A DNA stretch of 64,000 bases from NCBI RefSeq assembly GCF_007827595.1, contig NZ_VISR01000012.1, positions 1 to 64,000 on the forward strand. Direction: 5' to 3'. The notes under the pieces were generated by a model, which saw only the letters and a list, made by a program, of their open reading frames with translations, searched no databases and was not told the origin of the DNA. This stretch comes from Streptomyces sp. BK340. GTDB taxonomy: Bacteria > Actinomycetota > Actinomycetes > Streptomycetales > Streptomycetaceae. Shown one piece after another: positions 42,761-51,350 of the stretch. Position numbers and translations under genes: made by a program. Position 1 is the first letter of the stretch, and each line of letters opens with the position of its first letter.

Positions 42761-44983
42761 TCACCGCTCCCTGACCAGTGCGGCATACGCGCCGCCGTGC
42801 GCCACCAGCTCCGCGTGCCGCCCGCGCTCGACGACCGTGCCGTGCTGGAGCACCACGATCTCGTCGCTGTCGCGGACGGTGCTCAGCCGGTGGGCGATCA
42901 CCACACAGGCGCAACCGCGCCGGCGCAGGTTGTCCATCACGACCAGCTCGGTCTCCGCGTCCAGCGCGCTGGTCACCTCGTCCAGCACGAGGATGCTGGG
43001 CCGCCGCACCAACGCCCGGGCGATCTCCAGGCGCTGGCGCTGCCCGCCGGAGAAGTTCCGGCCGTCCTGCTCGACCTTGCTGTGCACGCCGCCGGGGCGG
43101 CGCATCACCACGTCGTACAGGGCCGCGTCCCGCAGCGCGTCCAGGACGGCCTCGTCCGGGATCGACGGGTCCCACAGGGCCACGTTGTCGCGGACCGAGC
43201 CCTCGAAGAGGAACACGTCCTGGTCCACGAAGGAGACCGAGGAGGCGAGCGTGCCGCGCGGGATGTCCTCCAGCCGGCGGCCGTCGATGCGGATCACACC
43301 GTCCCAGGGCGTGTAGAGACCCGAGATCAGCCGGGACACCGTCGACTTGCCGCTGCCCGAGCCGCCCACCAGCGCCACCTGCTGCCCGGGGCCCACGCTC
43401 AGGTCGAACCCGGTCAGCAGCGGCTTGTCCAGCGGGCTGTAGCCGAAGGTGACGTTCTCCAGCTCGACGTGCCCGTGCAGCCGCCGCGTGGAATCGGCAC
43501 CGCCGGGGCGGGCGTAGAGCGGGTCGGCCTGGAAGTTCTCCACGTCCTTCAGCCGGGCCACGTCGGCCGCGAAGTCCTGGATGCGGCCCGCCACGCCGTT
43601 GAGCCGGGTGAGCGGTGCCGTGAAGCGGGTGACCAGCGCCTGGAAGGCGACCAGCAGACCGACCGAGATGTGCCCCTCGACCGCCCGCATTCCGCCGATC
43701 CAGAGGATGAGCGCACTGTTGAGCGTGGCGAGCGTCGGCGCGACCACCCCGAGCCAGGCGCTCGGCACGCCGAGCCGCTGCTGCTCCTCCAGCGTGGTGG
43801 CGTGCTGTCCGGCCCACTTGCGGAAGTAGCCGTCCTCGCCGCCGGTCGCCTTCATCGTCTCGATCAGCTGGAGACCGGTGTACGACGTGTTGGTGAGCCG
43901 TGCGGTGTCCGCGCGCAGCTTCGCCGTGCGGGTCGCGCGCAGCCGTACGACCAGCCGCATCGCCACCACGTTCAGCAGGGCCACGCCGATGCCGAGGAAC
44001 GTCAGCTGCGGGTCGTAGGTGTACAGCAGCACGGCGTACAGCACGACCACGATCGCGTCCACGCCGGCCGCCGCGAGGTCGCGCGCCAGGGTTTCGGCGA
44101 CCTGGTCGTTGGACTGCAGCCGCTGCACCAGGTCGGCCGGGCTGCGCTGGGAGAAGAACGTGACCGGCAGCCGCAGCAGATGGCGCAGGAACCGGGCGCT
44201 GGAGAGGGTGGAGGAGATGATCCGGCCGTGCAGCAGGTTGGCCTGCTGGAGCCAGGTCAGCACCAGGGTGAGCAGGACACAGGTGGCCATCGACGCGAAC
44301 AGCACGCCCAGCAGCGAGGTCTGGCCGCCGATGAGGAACATGTCGATGTAGGTACGGCTGAGCGCGGGCACCGCCGCGCCCACCGCCACCAGCAGCAGAC
44401 TGGCCAGCACGGCGGCGGGCAGGGTGCCCGCGGTGCCGCGCAGCCGGGCCGGCATCGCGCCGAGCACGCCGGCCCTGCGGCCGCCCCTGGTGAAGCCGTC
44501 GCCGGGCTCCATCACGAGCACGACACCGGTGAAGCTGCCGTCGAACTCCTCCATGGGCACGAACCGGCGGCCCTTCGCGGGGTCGTTGATGTACACCCCG
44601 CGCCGGCCGAAGCGGCGGCCCATGCCGTCGTAGACGACGTAGTGGTTGAACTCCCAGAAGAGGATGGCCGGTGCCGTCACCTCGGCGAGCGCGGCCAGGT
44701 CCATCTGCATGCCCTTGGCGGTCAGGCCGTAACTGCGGGCCGCCTTCAGCAGGTTGCTGGCGCGCGAGCCGTCGCGGGAGACACCGCAGGCGATGCGCAG
44801 CTCCTCCAGCGGGACGTGCCGGCCGAAGTGGCCGAGCACCATCGCGAGGGAGGCGGCGCCGCACTCGACGGCCTCCATCTGCAGCACGGTCGGCGTACGG
44901 ACCGCGCCGCCGCGGGCCTTGGGGACCGGGCGCCGGGCCGGGGCGGCTCTTCTGCGGCCGCGGGTTTCCTGAGTCGTGCTCAC
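42761..44983 (-). CDS. NHLP family peptidase-containing ABC transporter (C39)
   Basis: The 740-residue transporter begins with a C39 cysteine peptidase (residues 28-150) with catalytic Cys41 (VECGAA), His114 (FNHYVVY) and Asp134 (INDPAKG). The exporter membrane domain (about 165-460) and an ATPase (Walker A GGSGSGKST, signature FSGGQRQRLE, Walker B ILVLDEVTSALD) follow. It should cut the leader of the precursor encoded upstream after its Gly-Gly and export the core. The GTG at 44983 overlaps the stop of the HlyD gene by 4 bp (GTGA). Confidence 0.92.
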   Translation of the reverse strand: MSTTQETRGRRRAAPARRPVPKARGGAVRTPTVLQMEAVECGAASLAMVLGHFGRHVPLEELRIACGVSRDGSRASNLLKAARSYGLTAKGMQMDLAALAEVTAPAILFWEFNHYVVYDGMGRRFGRRGVYINDPAKGRRFVPMEEFDGSFTGVVLVMEPGDGFTRGGRRAGVLGAMPARLRGTAGTLPAAVLASLLLVAVGAAVPALSRTYIDMFLIGGQTSLLGVLFASMATCVLLTLVLTWLQQANLLHGRIISSTLSSARFLRHLLRLPVTFFSQRSPADLVQRLQSNDQVAETLARDLAAAGVDAIVVVLYAVLLYTYDPQLTFLGIGVALLNVVAMRLVVRLRATRTAKLRADTARLTNTSYTGLQLIETMKATGGEDGYFRKWAGQHATTLEEQQRLGVPSAWLGVVAPTLATLNSALILWIGGMRAVEGHISVGLLVAFQALVTRFTAPLTRLNGVAGRIQDFAADVARLKDVENFQADPLYARPGGADSTRRLHGHVELENVTFGYSPLDKPLLTGFDLSVGPGQQVALVGGSGSGKSTVSRLISGLYTPWDGVIRIDGRRLEDIPRGTLASSVSFVDQDVFLFEGSVRDNVALWDPSIPDEAVLDALRDAALYDVVMRRPGGVHSKVEQDGRNFSGGQRQRLEIARALVRRPSILVLDEVTSALDAETELVVMDNLRRRGCACVVIAHRLSTVRDSDEIVVLQHGTVVERGRHAELVAHGGAYAALVRER

Positions 44984-45786
44984 GGCAGCAGCCAATCGAC
45001 GGGACGCTGGTCGGCCAGCCGGATCGAACCGGAGGCGAGGGTCATGGAGTCGAGCTGGTACGGCGGCCCGTCGGCGGAGGACCAGCGGAAGCCGCTCTTC
45101 GTGCCGGACGACCGGTCGAGCGCGACCAGGACCGCCACCGGGCGGCCCTTCTTCGTGAACTGCTCGCCCAGCTGGCTGTCCCCGAGGAACGCGGCGATCG
45201 ACTGGGCGGACTGGGCGGCCCGGTCCACCGACTTCACATGCCCGCGCAGCACGCCGTACCGCTGGGTCGGCACCGAGGACACGGTGAGGTCCACGGCGGC
45301 GTGCTCCGGGACGGCCGCGGCGTTCTCGGCGGGGACGTAGACGGTGGCGTACAGCGGATCGGAGGCGTGGGCGACCTTCTCCACCGCCGCGATGTCCGCA
45401 CCGGTCTGGATGATCTGGCCGATGGTGGCGGCGAGCGCGGTGACGCGGCCCGCGGCGACCGTGCGGACCACCGAATCGCCCTGACTCGTGCGTACTTTGA
45501 CGACGGGAGCGTTCGCGGGCAGCCGTTCGCCCTGTTTGGCGAGTACGGCCGTGACCTGGCCGGCCACGGGGCTCTGCAGCAGATAGCTGCCCTGCCCGTG
45601 GGTGAGGATGGCCTGCGCGCTCACCGTGGAGGCGACCGAGCCGGTCACCGCCCACACGGAGGCCGCCGCCATGACGACGACGGTGACGCCGAGCGCGAGC
45701 CAGCCCTGGGGGCGGGCCAGCCGCACCGGAAGGTCCAGCTCCTCCGGCGACTGGAGCTTGGCGAGGGCCTGTTGGCGGAACTGCAC
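44980..45786 (-). CDS. HlyD-family membrane adaptor of the NHLP peptide exporter
   Basis: The 268-residue protein has a short cytoplasmic N terminus, one membrane helix (about 30-52, LALGVTVVVMAAASVWAV) and a biotinyl-lipoyl-like/HlyD extracytoplasmic part (SPVAGQVTAVLAKQGERLPA and AAGRVTALAATIGQIIQTG). In Gram-positive bacteria such adaptors support peptide ABC exporters of the NHLM type. The GTG start at 45786 follows AGGGAAGTTCC, the same 11-mer that precedes the precursor gene. It is cotranscribed with both ABC genes, which overlap or abut it. Confidence 0.88.
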   Translation of the reverse strand: MQFRQQALAKLQSPEELDLPVRLARPQGWLALGVTVVVMAAASVWAVTGSVASTVSAQAILTHGQGSYLLQSPVAGQVTAVLAKQGERLPANAPVVKVRTSQGDSVVRTVAAGRVTALAATIGQIIQTGADIAAVEKVAHASDPLYATVYVPAENAAAVPEHAAVDLTVSSVPTQRYGVLRGHVKSVDRAAQSAQSIAAFLGDSQLGEQFTKKGRPVAVLVALDRSSGTKSGFRWSSADGPPYQLDSMTLASGSIRLADQRPVDWLLP

Positions 45787-45851
45787 GGAACTTCCCTCAC
45801 CCGAGGAGAGACATCGTTACGACCTGCATCGGGCACCCACGGGCACCCGAG

Positions 45852-45882
45852 AGTCCCGGAGCCGTGGGACGGCTCCGGGACT
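45852..45882. terminator. Strong hairpin between precursor and exporter genes
   Basis: AGTCCCGGAGCCGT (45852-45865) pairs perfectly with ACGGCTCCGGGACT (45869-45882) with a 3-nt loop. It lies 21 bp after the precursor stop and 66 bp before the HlyD start. It probably attenuates transcription into the exporter genes, keeping precursor mRNA in excess, or protects the precursor mRNA 3' end. Confidence 0.75.
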
Positions 45883-45902
45883 TCGGTGACACCGAGGCGC
45901 GA

Positions 45903-46118
45903 TCAGAGACCGGCGACCAGGCCGGTGGCCGGGGCCACGTTCAGGCCGGTGACACCCTCGACGGTGCCGACGACCGTGTCGAGCGCGCCGGAAACCGGGG
46001 CGATGCCGTTGACGGCGCCGGTCACGGTGTTCAGGGCGTTCACGGAAAGGCCGCCGGAGACGTTGTCCAGCTCGGCGTCCGAGATCTCGACGGTCTCAAC
46101 CTGGGGGGTGGAGTTCAT
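45903..46118 (-). CDS. Double-glycine leader peptide, Cys-free core (NHLP system precursor)
   Basis: The 71-residue precursor has an acidic leader of 23 residues ending in the C39 cleavage motif (VEISDAELDNVSGG). The core of 48 residues is rich in Gly, Val, Ala and Thr, with no Cys and no charged residue beyond two acidic ones. The core shows an internal repeat: LNTVTGAVNGI and LDTVVGTVEGV, each followed by a Pro-containing turn. It resembles Streptomyces peptides labelled type A2 lantipeptide, but without Cys it cannot form lanthionines, and no modifying enzyme lies nearby. It is directly upstream of its likely adaptor and exporters. A surface-active or membrane-active peptide is a reasonable guess. 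Confidence 0.85.
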   Translation of the reverse strand: MNSTPQVETVEISDAELDNVSGGLSVNALNTVTGAVNGIAPVSGALDTVVGTVEGVTGLNVAPATGLVAGL

Positions 46119-46642
46119 GGTGGAACTTCCCTTCGTATGGATATTTCACAAGGGGGAAAGCGGCCCCCTCTGGGGACAGACGACGGCCGCGACCGCGGGT
46201 GCCGAACCCCCGTCTCCGGGAGCCCGGGGGACCCCCGCGGTGCGATGGATCAAAGCACGCACGCGGGCCGCGCTTCCAATCAAGCAGGCCTCTCACCAGC
46301 GCACTTGCCTCACCCGGAGACCCAACCGTGCAGGCGCGCGCACGGCTTGTCGGCGACTCCTTCACATGCGGCACGGCATCGCCCCACCCCGGCCCTTGTC
46401 CGCCGGGCGGTGAATCCGGCACTAGGCGCCAAAGGCGCGCCGGGGGGCGCGCGGATGTGCAGAACCGGGGGCGCCAGTGACTTGGTTGAGTATTCAATGT
46501 GCAGATTCCCTGAAGCGGGGATTCCGCTAAGTGATCGGAACGGAACGCTACTGATCGGTAGCCGAGCGTGTCTATGTGTCGGTGCAGAGATGTGCCGGTG
46601 CGTCAGTGCAGAACTGCGCCGGTGCGTCAGTGCGCGGGCGTG
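46119..46642. promoter_or_regulatory. Intergenic region holding the NHLP operon promoter
   Basis: The 524-bp gap has no supported gene. It contains the leftward promoter of the peptide operon, the palindrome TTGA-GTAT-TCAA (46486-46497), and the 24-bp tandem repeats at its right end. The ribosome-site region of the precursor (46122-46132) repeats the 11-mer found before the HlyD gene. Confidence 0.4.
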
Positions 46643-46653
46643 TCAGCCCATCA
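46582..46653. repeat. 24-bp tandem repeat, three units
   Basis: Units 46582-46605 and 46606-46629 differ at three positions (GTGCAGAGATGTGCC... and GTGCAGAACTGCGCC..., both ending GGTGCGTCA). A third, diverged unit (46630-46653) runs into the last codons of the thioesterase gene. Confidence 0.7.
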
Positions 46654-47056
46654 GTGCATAGACGGTGCTCGCGCGGGCCGCGAGCGCGCCTGACGCGGCG
46701 TCGGTCAGCGTGATGTCCGCGAACGCCATCCGTCGGCCCAGCTTGGTCAGGACCGCCTCGATCAGGACATCCGAACCGGTCACCGCCCGCTGGAAGGACG
46801 TCGACTGCTGGACCGTCGTCATCGGCACGAAGCCGCCCCGCGCGGCCGAGACCGCGATCACCGTCGCCGTGTCGGCGGCCGCCATGAGTGCCTGCCCCGA
46901 CAGCCCGCCGCCCTCCCGGGCCAGTCGCTCCGACCAGGGCAGACGCAGAACCACGCGGTCCTCGCCCAAGGCCTGGACGGACAGTCCGAGGTCGAGCACC
47001 CAGGGGGCGAAGTTGGCGGAGAGGATCTTGTCGGCTTCGGCGGTGGTCATCGTCAT
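46643..47056 (-). CDS. PaaI-family hotdog-fold thioesterase
   Basis: The 137-residue protein has the PaaI/YbgC-like hotdog fold: LDLGLSVQALGEDRVVLRLP, the catalytic-helix segment GGGLSGQALMAAADTATVIAV, and the strand pair TVQQSTSFQRAVTGSDVLIEA. Such enzymes cleave acyl-CoA thioesters, often aromatic or medium-chain. The start at 47056 is chosen because it matches the family length; a second ATG lies at 47050 and neither has a strong ribosome site. It is divergent from the secreted protease gene. Confidence 0.85.
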   Translation of the reverse strand: MTMTTAEADKILSANFAPWVLDLGLSVQALGEDRVVLRLPWSERLAREGGGLSGQALMAAADTATVIAVSAARGGFVPMTTVQQSTSFQRAVTGSDVLIEAVLTKLGRRMAFADITLTDAASGALAARASTVYALMG

Positions 47057-47239
47057 ATGGGGGATTCTTCCCGGCTGCCCGGCGCGACACGCGGAGTGTG
47101 GCTGATTCACCTCCAGGGGGCGGAAGTTGGCGAACGGAATTGAACGCACCGCATGACCCGGCCGTACCTACAGCCATCCAGGCGCCCCCGATCAACTGCC
47201 CTACAGCGGCAGACCCCCGTCCCCAGGAGGTCGAGAATT

Positions 47240-48715
47240 TTGAGTCACAAGCGAATGCCCAAGCGCAAGGCCGCGATAGCGGTGGGCGGTGTCGCGGCGC
47301 TCGGAGCGGCGGCCCTCCTGCTGCCCAACGCCAACGCGTCGCAGGACCAGAACAACACGGCGGGCGCCGCCGGCACCGCGAAGACCCTGAAGGCCTCGGA
47401 CGCCTCGGACCTCTCCGCACGGTTGCAGAAGCTGCTCGGTGACGCCCTCGCCGGGTCCTACTACGACAGCGGCAAGAAGCAGCTGGTCGTCAACGTGGTC
47501 AACGGCGACAACAACATCGTCCAGCAGGCGGAGAAGGCCGGTGCGGTCGTCCGCCAGGTCGAGAACAGCGCCTCCGAACTCAAGGCCGCCGCAGGGACGC
47601 TGAAGACCAAGGCGACCATCCCGGGCACCGCCTGGGCCGTGGACCCGCGCACCGACAAGGTCGTGGTCACCGCCGACTCCAGCGTCACCGGCGCCAAGTG
47701 GAACCGGCTCCAGTCGACCGTGCAGAGCCTCGGCTCCGGCATGGCGACCCTCAAGAAGTCCGCCGGCACCTTCAAGACCTTCGTCTCCGGCGGCGACGCC
47801 ATCTTCTCCCAGGTGCAGGGCGGCAACGTGCGCTGCTCCCTGGGCTTCAACGTCAAGGCCTCGGACGGCAGCCCCGCCTTCCTGACGGCCGGTCACTGCG
47901 GGGTCGCCGCCAAGGACTGGTCCGACTCCCAGAACGGCCAGCCCATCGCCACCGTGGACCAGGCCAAGTTCCCGGGCAACGACTTCTCCCTCGTGAAGTA
48001 CAACGACGCCACCACCCAGGCGCCCAGCGAGGTCAACACCGGCAACGGACAGACCGTCCAGATCACCCAGGCCCAGGACGCCACCGTCGGCGAGACCGTG
48101 TTCCGGATGGGTTCCACCACCGGTCTGCACAACGGCCAGGTGACCGGCCTCGACGCCACCGTCAACTTCCAGAGCGAGACCGACCCCAACGGCGTCGACA
48201 CCGTCAACGGCCTCATCCAGACCAACGTCTGCGCCGAGCCCGGCGACAGCGGCGGCTCCCTGTTCACCCAGGACGGCGGTGCGGTCGGCCTCACCTCCGG
48301 CGGCAGCGGCGACTGCACCAGCGGCGGTGAGACCTTCTTCCAGCCGGTCACTGCCGCCCTGCAGGCCACCGGCGCCACCCTCGGCGACGGCGGCAACGGC
48401 GCGGGCGACCAGGCGGGTGCGGGCGACCAGGCGGGCACCGCAGACCCCTCGGCCTCGGCCGGTGACCAGGCAGGAGCCGGTGACCAGGCGGGAGCCGGTG
48501 ACCAGGCGGGCGGCGACCAGGTCGGCGGCTCCGCCGACCCGTCCGCCTCGGCCGGCGACCAGAGCGGCACCGGCGAGGGCGCGGGCGACCAGTCCGGCGC
48601 AGGCACGGGCGACCAGTCCGGCGCGGGTACGGGCGACCAGTCCGGCGCCGGTACGGGCGACCAGTCCGGCGCCGGTACGGGCGACGGCTCCTCGTCCCAG
48701 ACCGACAGCCACTGA
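47240..48715 (+). CDS. Secreted S1 serine protease (streptogrisin-like) with GDQ-rich tail
   Basis: The 491-residue preproprotein has a signal peptide (ends about residue 34, PNANA), a propeptide and an alpha-lytic/streptogrisin S1 domain. The catalytic triad is His in FLTAGHCG, Asp in NDFSLVKYND and Ser in CAEPGDSGGSLF, with CSLGFN and GDCTSGG providing the disulfide Cys. The last about 100 residues are low-complexity: repeated GDQAGA units, then four exact GDQSGAGT units (48584-48679). The TTG at 47240 is chosen because AGGAGGT lies 8 bp upstream. The tail may bind wall or matrix polymers or act as a stalk. A bidirectional terminator follows. Confidence 0.92.
   Translation: MSHKRMPKRKAAIAVGGVAALGAAALLLPNANASQDQNNTAGAAGTAKTLKASDASDLSARLQKLLGDALAGSYYDSGKKQLVVNVVNGDNNIVQQAEKAGAVVRQVENSASELKAAAGTLKTKATIPGTAWAVDPRTDKVVVTADSSVTGAKWNRLQSTVQSLGSGMATLKKSAGTFKTFVSGGDAIFSQVQGGNVRCSLGFNVKASDGSPAFLTAGHCGVAAKDWSDSQNGQPIATVDQAKFPGNDFSLVKYNDATTQAPSEVNTGNGQTVQITQAQDATVGETVFRMGSTTGLHNGQVTGLDATVNFQSETDPNGVDTVNGLIQTNVCAEPGDSGGSLFTQDGGAVGLTSGGSGDCTSGGETFFQPVTAALQATGATLGDGGNGAGDQAGAGDQAGTADPSASAGDQAGAGDQAGAGDQAGGDQVGGSADPSASAGDQSGTGEGAGDQSGAGTGDQSGAGTGDQSGAGTGDQSGAGTGDGSSSQTDSH
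48584..48679 (+). repeat. Four 24-bp coding repeats in the protease tail
   Basis: Four consecutive 24-bp units encode GDQSGAGT. Units 3 and 4 are identical, and units 1 and 2 differ from them by one to three bases. This is typical of slippage-driven expansion. Confidence 0.9.
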
Positions 48716-48757
48716 CCCTCCTCCAGCGGGGACACCGAGCCGTCCCACGGCGGGATC

Positions 48758-48787
48758 CGGCGGTCCGGCCTTCCGGCCGGACCGCCG
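48758..48787. terminator. Bidirectional hairpin terminator
   Basis: CGGCGGTCCGGCC (48758-48770) pairs perfectly with GGCCGGACCGCCG (48775-48787) with a 4-nt loop, between the convergent protease and phosphatase genes. Confidence 0.85.
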
Positions 48788-48861
48788 AGCCGTCGCTGAC
48801 CGACTCCGGTGGTCCGGCCCTTCGGCGGGAGGGCCGGGCCACGGGTGTCGGGGGCGGAGGC

Positions 48862-50997
48862 TCAGTGGTCCTCGTGGGCCCGCAGCAGCAGGACCGCCAC
48901 GTCGTCCACCCGCTCCCGGGCCGCCGCGCTGTGCCGTACGAGTTCGTCGGCCAGGTTCTCCAGCGGCTGGTCGCCCGCCTCGGCGAGCAGCGCGCCGAGG
49001 TCGACGAGGGAGTCCTCGATGTCCACGTCGGGAGACTCCACGAGACCGTCCGTGTAGAGGACGAGGACCGAGCCAGGGGCCAGGGCCACCTCGGTCGTCG
49101 GGTACGTGGCCGACGCGTCGATCCCGAGCAGCGGGCCGCCGGCGAGGTCCAGCACCCGCACCTGTCCGTCCGGGCGCCGGAGCAGCGGTGGCGGATGCCC
49201 TGCGCGTGCCATCACGGCCTGGCCCCGTGCCGGGTCCAGCCGCAGGTACAGGCAACTGGCGAACAGGTCGGCGCCCAGGTCGATGAGCAGCCGGTTGGTG
49301 CTGCTCATCACGTCCTGCGGCGCCTGGCCCACCGTGGTGTACGCCCGTACCCCGGTGCGGATCTGTCCCATCAGCGCGGCCGCCGTCACGTTGTGCCCCT
49401 GGACGTCCCCGATCACCGCCGCGGCCAGCGGCCGGGTCGGCACCAGGTCGTAGAAGTCGCCGCCGATCTCCATGCCCTGAGTGGCCGGCAGATAGCGGGC
49501 GGCCGCCTCGATTCCGGGCAGCGCCGCCAGCGTGCGCGGCAGCAGCGACTCCTGCAGCCCCTGCGCCAGCCGGTGCTTCGCGTCGTACAGCTGGGCGCGC
49601 TCCAGCGCCTGCGCGATCAGACCGCCGAGGCTGGTGAGGACCGCCCGCTCGTCGGTGGGGAAGGCGTGCGGGCCGGTGTACGCCAGCACACACGTGCCCA
49701 CCGGCCGGCCGGACGCGATCAGCGGCAGATACGCCCAGGACCCGAACCCGTCCGGGGGTCGGTTCGGGTACAGCCGCACCAGCTGCTCCCACGAGTCGAA
49801 GAATGCCGGCACCCCGCTGTTCAGGGCCTGGGTGCCCGGGGTGCGTTCGCTCAGCGGCAGCCCGTCGAAGCGCTCCACCACGTACGGGTCCGCGTACCCG
49901 CGGTGCCCGAGCACGTGCAGCCGCCCCGCCTGCGAAGCGAGGATCACCAGTGCCTGGCAGCCGACCGACGGGGCGACCTCGTCCCACACCAACTGCACGA
50001 CGTCCTGCACTCCCACCGCCTCGGTCAGCGCCGCGGCCAGGCTCAGCACCTGAGTGATGGTCACCAGCCGCGAGGGCCCCGGCCCCGTCCGCGGCGCCTC
50101 CCGTGCCATCTCCGCCACCGCCCGCGCCCGGCTGATCCGCACGCTCAGCCCCGTCGTGCTCGGATACATCCGGAACGACAGCCACTCGCCCGGCGGGCGC
50201 AGCGCCACGAACGACGTCACCTGCTGGCTGATCAGCGCGGCCCGGTACAGGTCTTCGTACATCGGGTCGTTCAGCCACGGCACGGACACCCACGGCAGGG
50301 TGCCGAGCAGCTCCCCGGCCGGTTGTCCGAGCAGTTCGGCGGTGGCCGGGTTGACGAAGACGATCCGGCCGTGCAGGTCCAGCGACATCAGCCCGTACGG
50401 CAGCCGGGACACCATGCGTGCCGCCTCCAGCGAGCCCAGCGTGTCCGACACGCCCGACAGCGGCGTGGCCAGCAGGTCGACCTCGGGGCCTATCCGCCGG
50501 TTCTCCGCGGCGGCCCGTTCCAGCCGCAGCGCCAGCCGCTCGCAGGCCGCCGTCAGAATGTCGCGCTCCCGGCCGGACAGCTCCGGCGGATGCACACCGG
50601 GCCAGGTCACGAACACGGCGCCGTACACGGTCCCGGCCGTCGCCACCGGCAGCGCGGCCAGCGCGAACGGGTACGGCAGCACCACCGAGATCCGCGGATA
50701 GCGGCGCGCCATCTGCTCCTCGCCGCCCACCCACACCAGCCGCCGGTCGCGCACCGCGTCCGCCACCGGGATCGGCGCGTTCAGCCCGACCCGCTCCCAC
50801 GGTGCCGCGAACGCCCGGGGCATGCCCGCCATCACCGCCATCTCGAGGACCGGCTCGTCGGGCCTGAGCAGGTACACCGCGCCGGAGTGCGCGTGCACGT
50901 CCTCGATCATCGAGGCCAGCGCGATGGACAGCAGCGGACGGCCGCCCCGAGTGCGGTCGGCCGCCGGTGGCCGTGGCGGCCCTGCCCCGTCGGACAC
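48862..50997 (-). CDS. GAF-PAS-GAF-SpoIIE phosphatase
   Basis: The 711-residue protein has a GAF-like domain (about 30-185), a PAS domain (about 210-325; GLMSLDLHGRIVFVNPATAELLG), a second GAF (about 350-505) and a C-terminal SpoIIE/RsbU PP2C-like phosphatase (GDFYDL, GDVQGHN, LYTDGLVES, DDVAVLLL). It has no C-terminal HATPase, unlike the other two in this window. It should dephosphorylate a STAS-type anti-sigma antagonist after sensing a signal through its GAF/PAS domains. The GTG at 50997 has GAGGAGG 8 bp upstream. It is divergent from the AmfR-like regulator gene. Confidence 0.92.
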   Translation of the reverse strand: MSDGAGPPRPPAADRTRGGRPLLSIALASMIEDVHAHSGAVYLLRPDEPVLEMAVMAGMPRAFAAPWERVGLNAPIPVADAVRDRRLVWVGGEEQMARRYPRISVVLPYPFALAALPVATAGTVYGAVFVTWPGVHPPELSGRERDILTAACERLALRLERAAAENRRIGPEVDLLATPLSGVSDTLGSLEAARMVSRLPYGLMSLDLHGRIVFVNPATAELLGQPAGELLGTLPWVSVPWLNDPMYEDLYRAALISQQVTSFVALRPPGEWLSFRMYPSTTGLSVRISRARAVAEMAREAPRTGPGPSRLVTITQVLSLAAALTEAVGVQDVVQLVWDEVAPSVGCQALVILASQAGRLHVLGHRGYADPYVVERFDGLPLSERTPGTQALNSGVPAFFDSWEQLVRLYPNRPPDGFGSWAYLPLIASGRPVGTCVLAYTGPHAFPTDERAVLTSLGGLIAQALERAQLYDAKHRLAQGLQESLLPRTLAALPGIEAAARYLPATQGMEIGGDFYDLVPTRPLAAAVIGDVQGHNVTAAALMGQIRTGVRAYTTVGQAPQDVMSSTNRLLIDLGADLFASCLYLRLDPARGQAVMARAGHPPPLLRRPDGQVRVLDLAGGPLLGIDASATYPTTEVALAPGSVLVLYTDGLVESPDVDIEDSLVDLGALLAEAGDQPLENLADELVRHSAAARERVDDVAVLLLRAHEDH

Positions 50998-51350
50998 GCC
51001 GACCACCTCCTCGCCGGGCCGCGCGTCACGCCTCGGGGTCAAGGCTGCCTCTCGGGGGCGTCCGGCGCACGGCGAGCGCTCGTCGCGCGCCGTCGGCCGC
51101 GTTTGTGACCTGCGCAGGTGCCCCGGTACCCCGGGGGCCCGGGCGTACCCCGTCGGGACCGGACCATGCCCCCGCTGTCGATGCGCGCGGCAGCGTACGG
51201 GCGCCGTGTGTGCGCCCCCGCGCACCTTGATGGCCGATTCTCCGCGCCCGCGAACGGTGAAACGCGCCCAAGAATGGGGCACGCGCGGAACACCTGAAAA
51301 TGCGATCCCGGCGAGACGGGGCGAAGTACGGCCGACTGGAGGGGCGGGCA
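50998..51350. promoter_or_regulatory. Divergent intergenic region, phosphatase / amfR
   Basis: The 353-bp region must hold the promoters of both genes. The part next to amfR (about 51230-51320) is AT-richer. No gene, strong palindrome or repeat is evident. In S. griseus amfR is known to be AdpA-dependent, but I cannot assign an AdpA site here. Confidence 0.35.

Noticed and set aside
45903..46118. Precursor peptide considered a type A2 lanthipeptide
   Set aside because: The core contains no Cys and no lanthionine synthetase is encoded in this operon, so the commonly used label does not fit.
46582..46653. Tandem repeats considered as CRISPR
   Set aside because: There are only three units, directly adjacent and without spacers or cas genes.
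48584..48679. Regularly repeated 24-bp units, considered as a CRISPR array
   Set aside because: The units are contiguous with no spacers and encode an in-frame GDQSGAGT peptide repeat.
47201..50800. A 1199-codon open frame on the - strand
   Set aside because: It covers the antisense of the S1 protease and the wrong frame of the phosphatase, and the recognisable motifs belong to the other frames.
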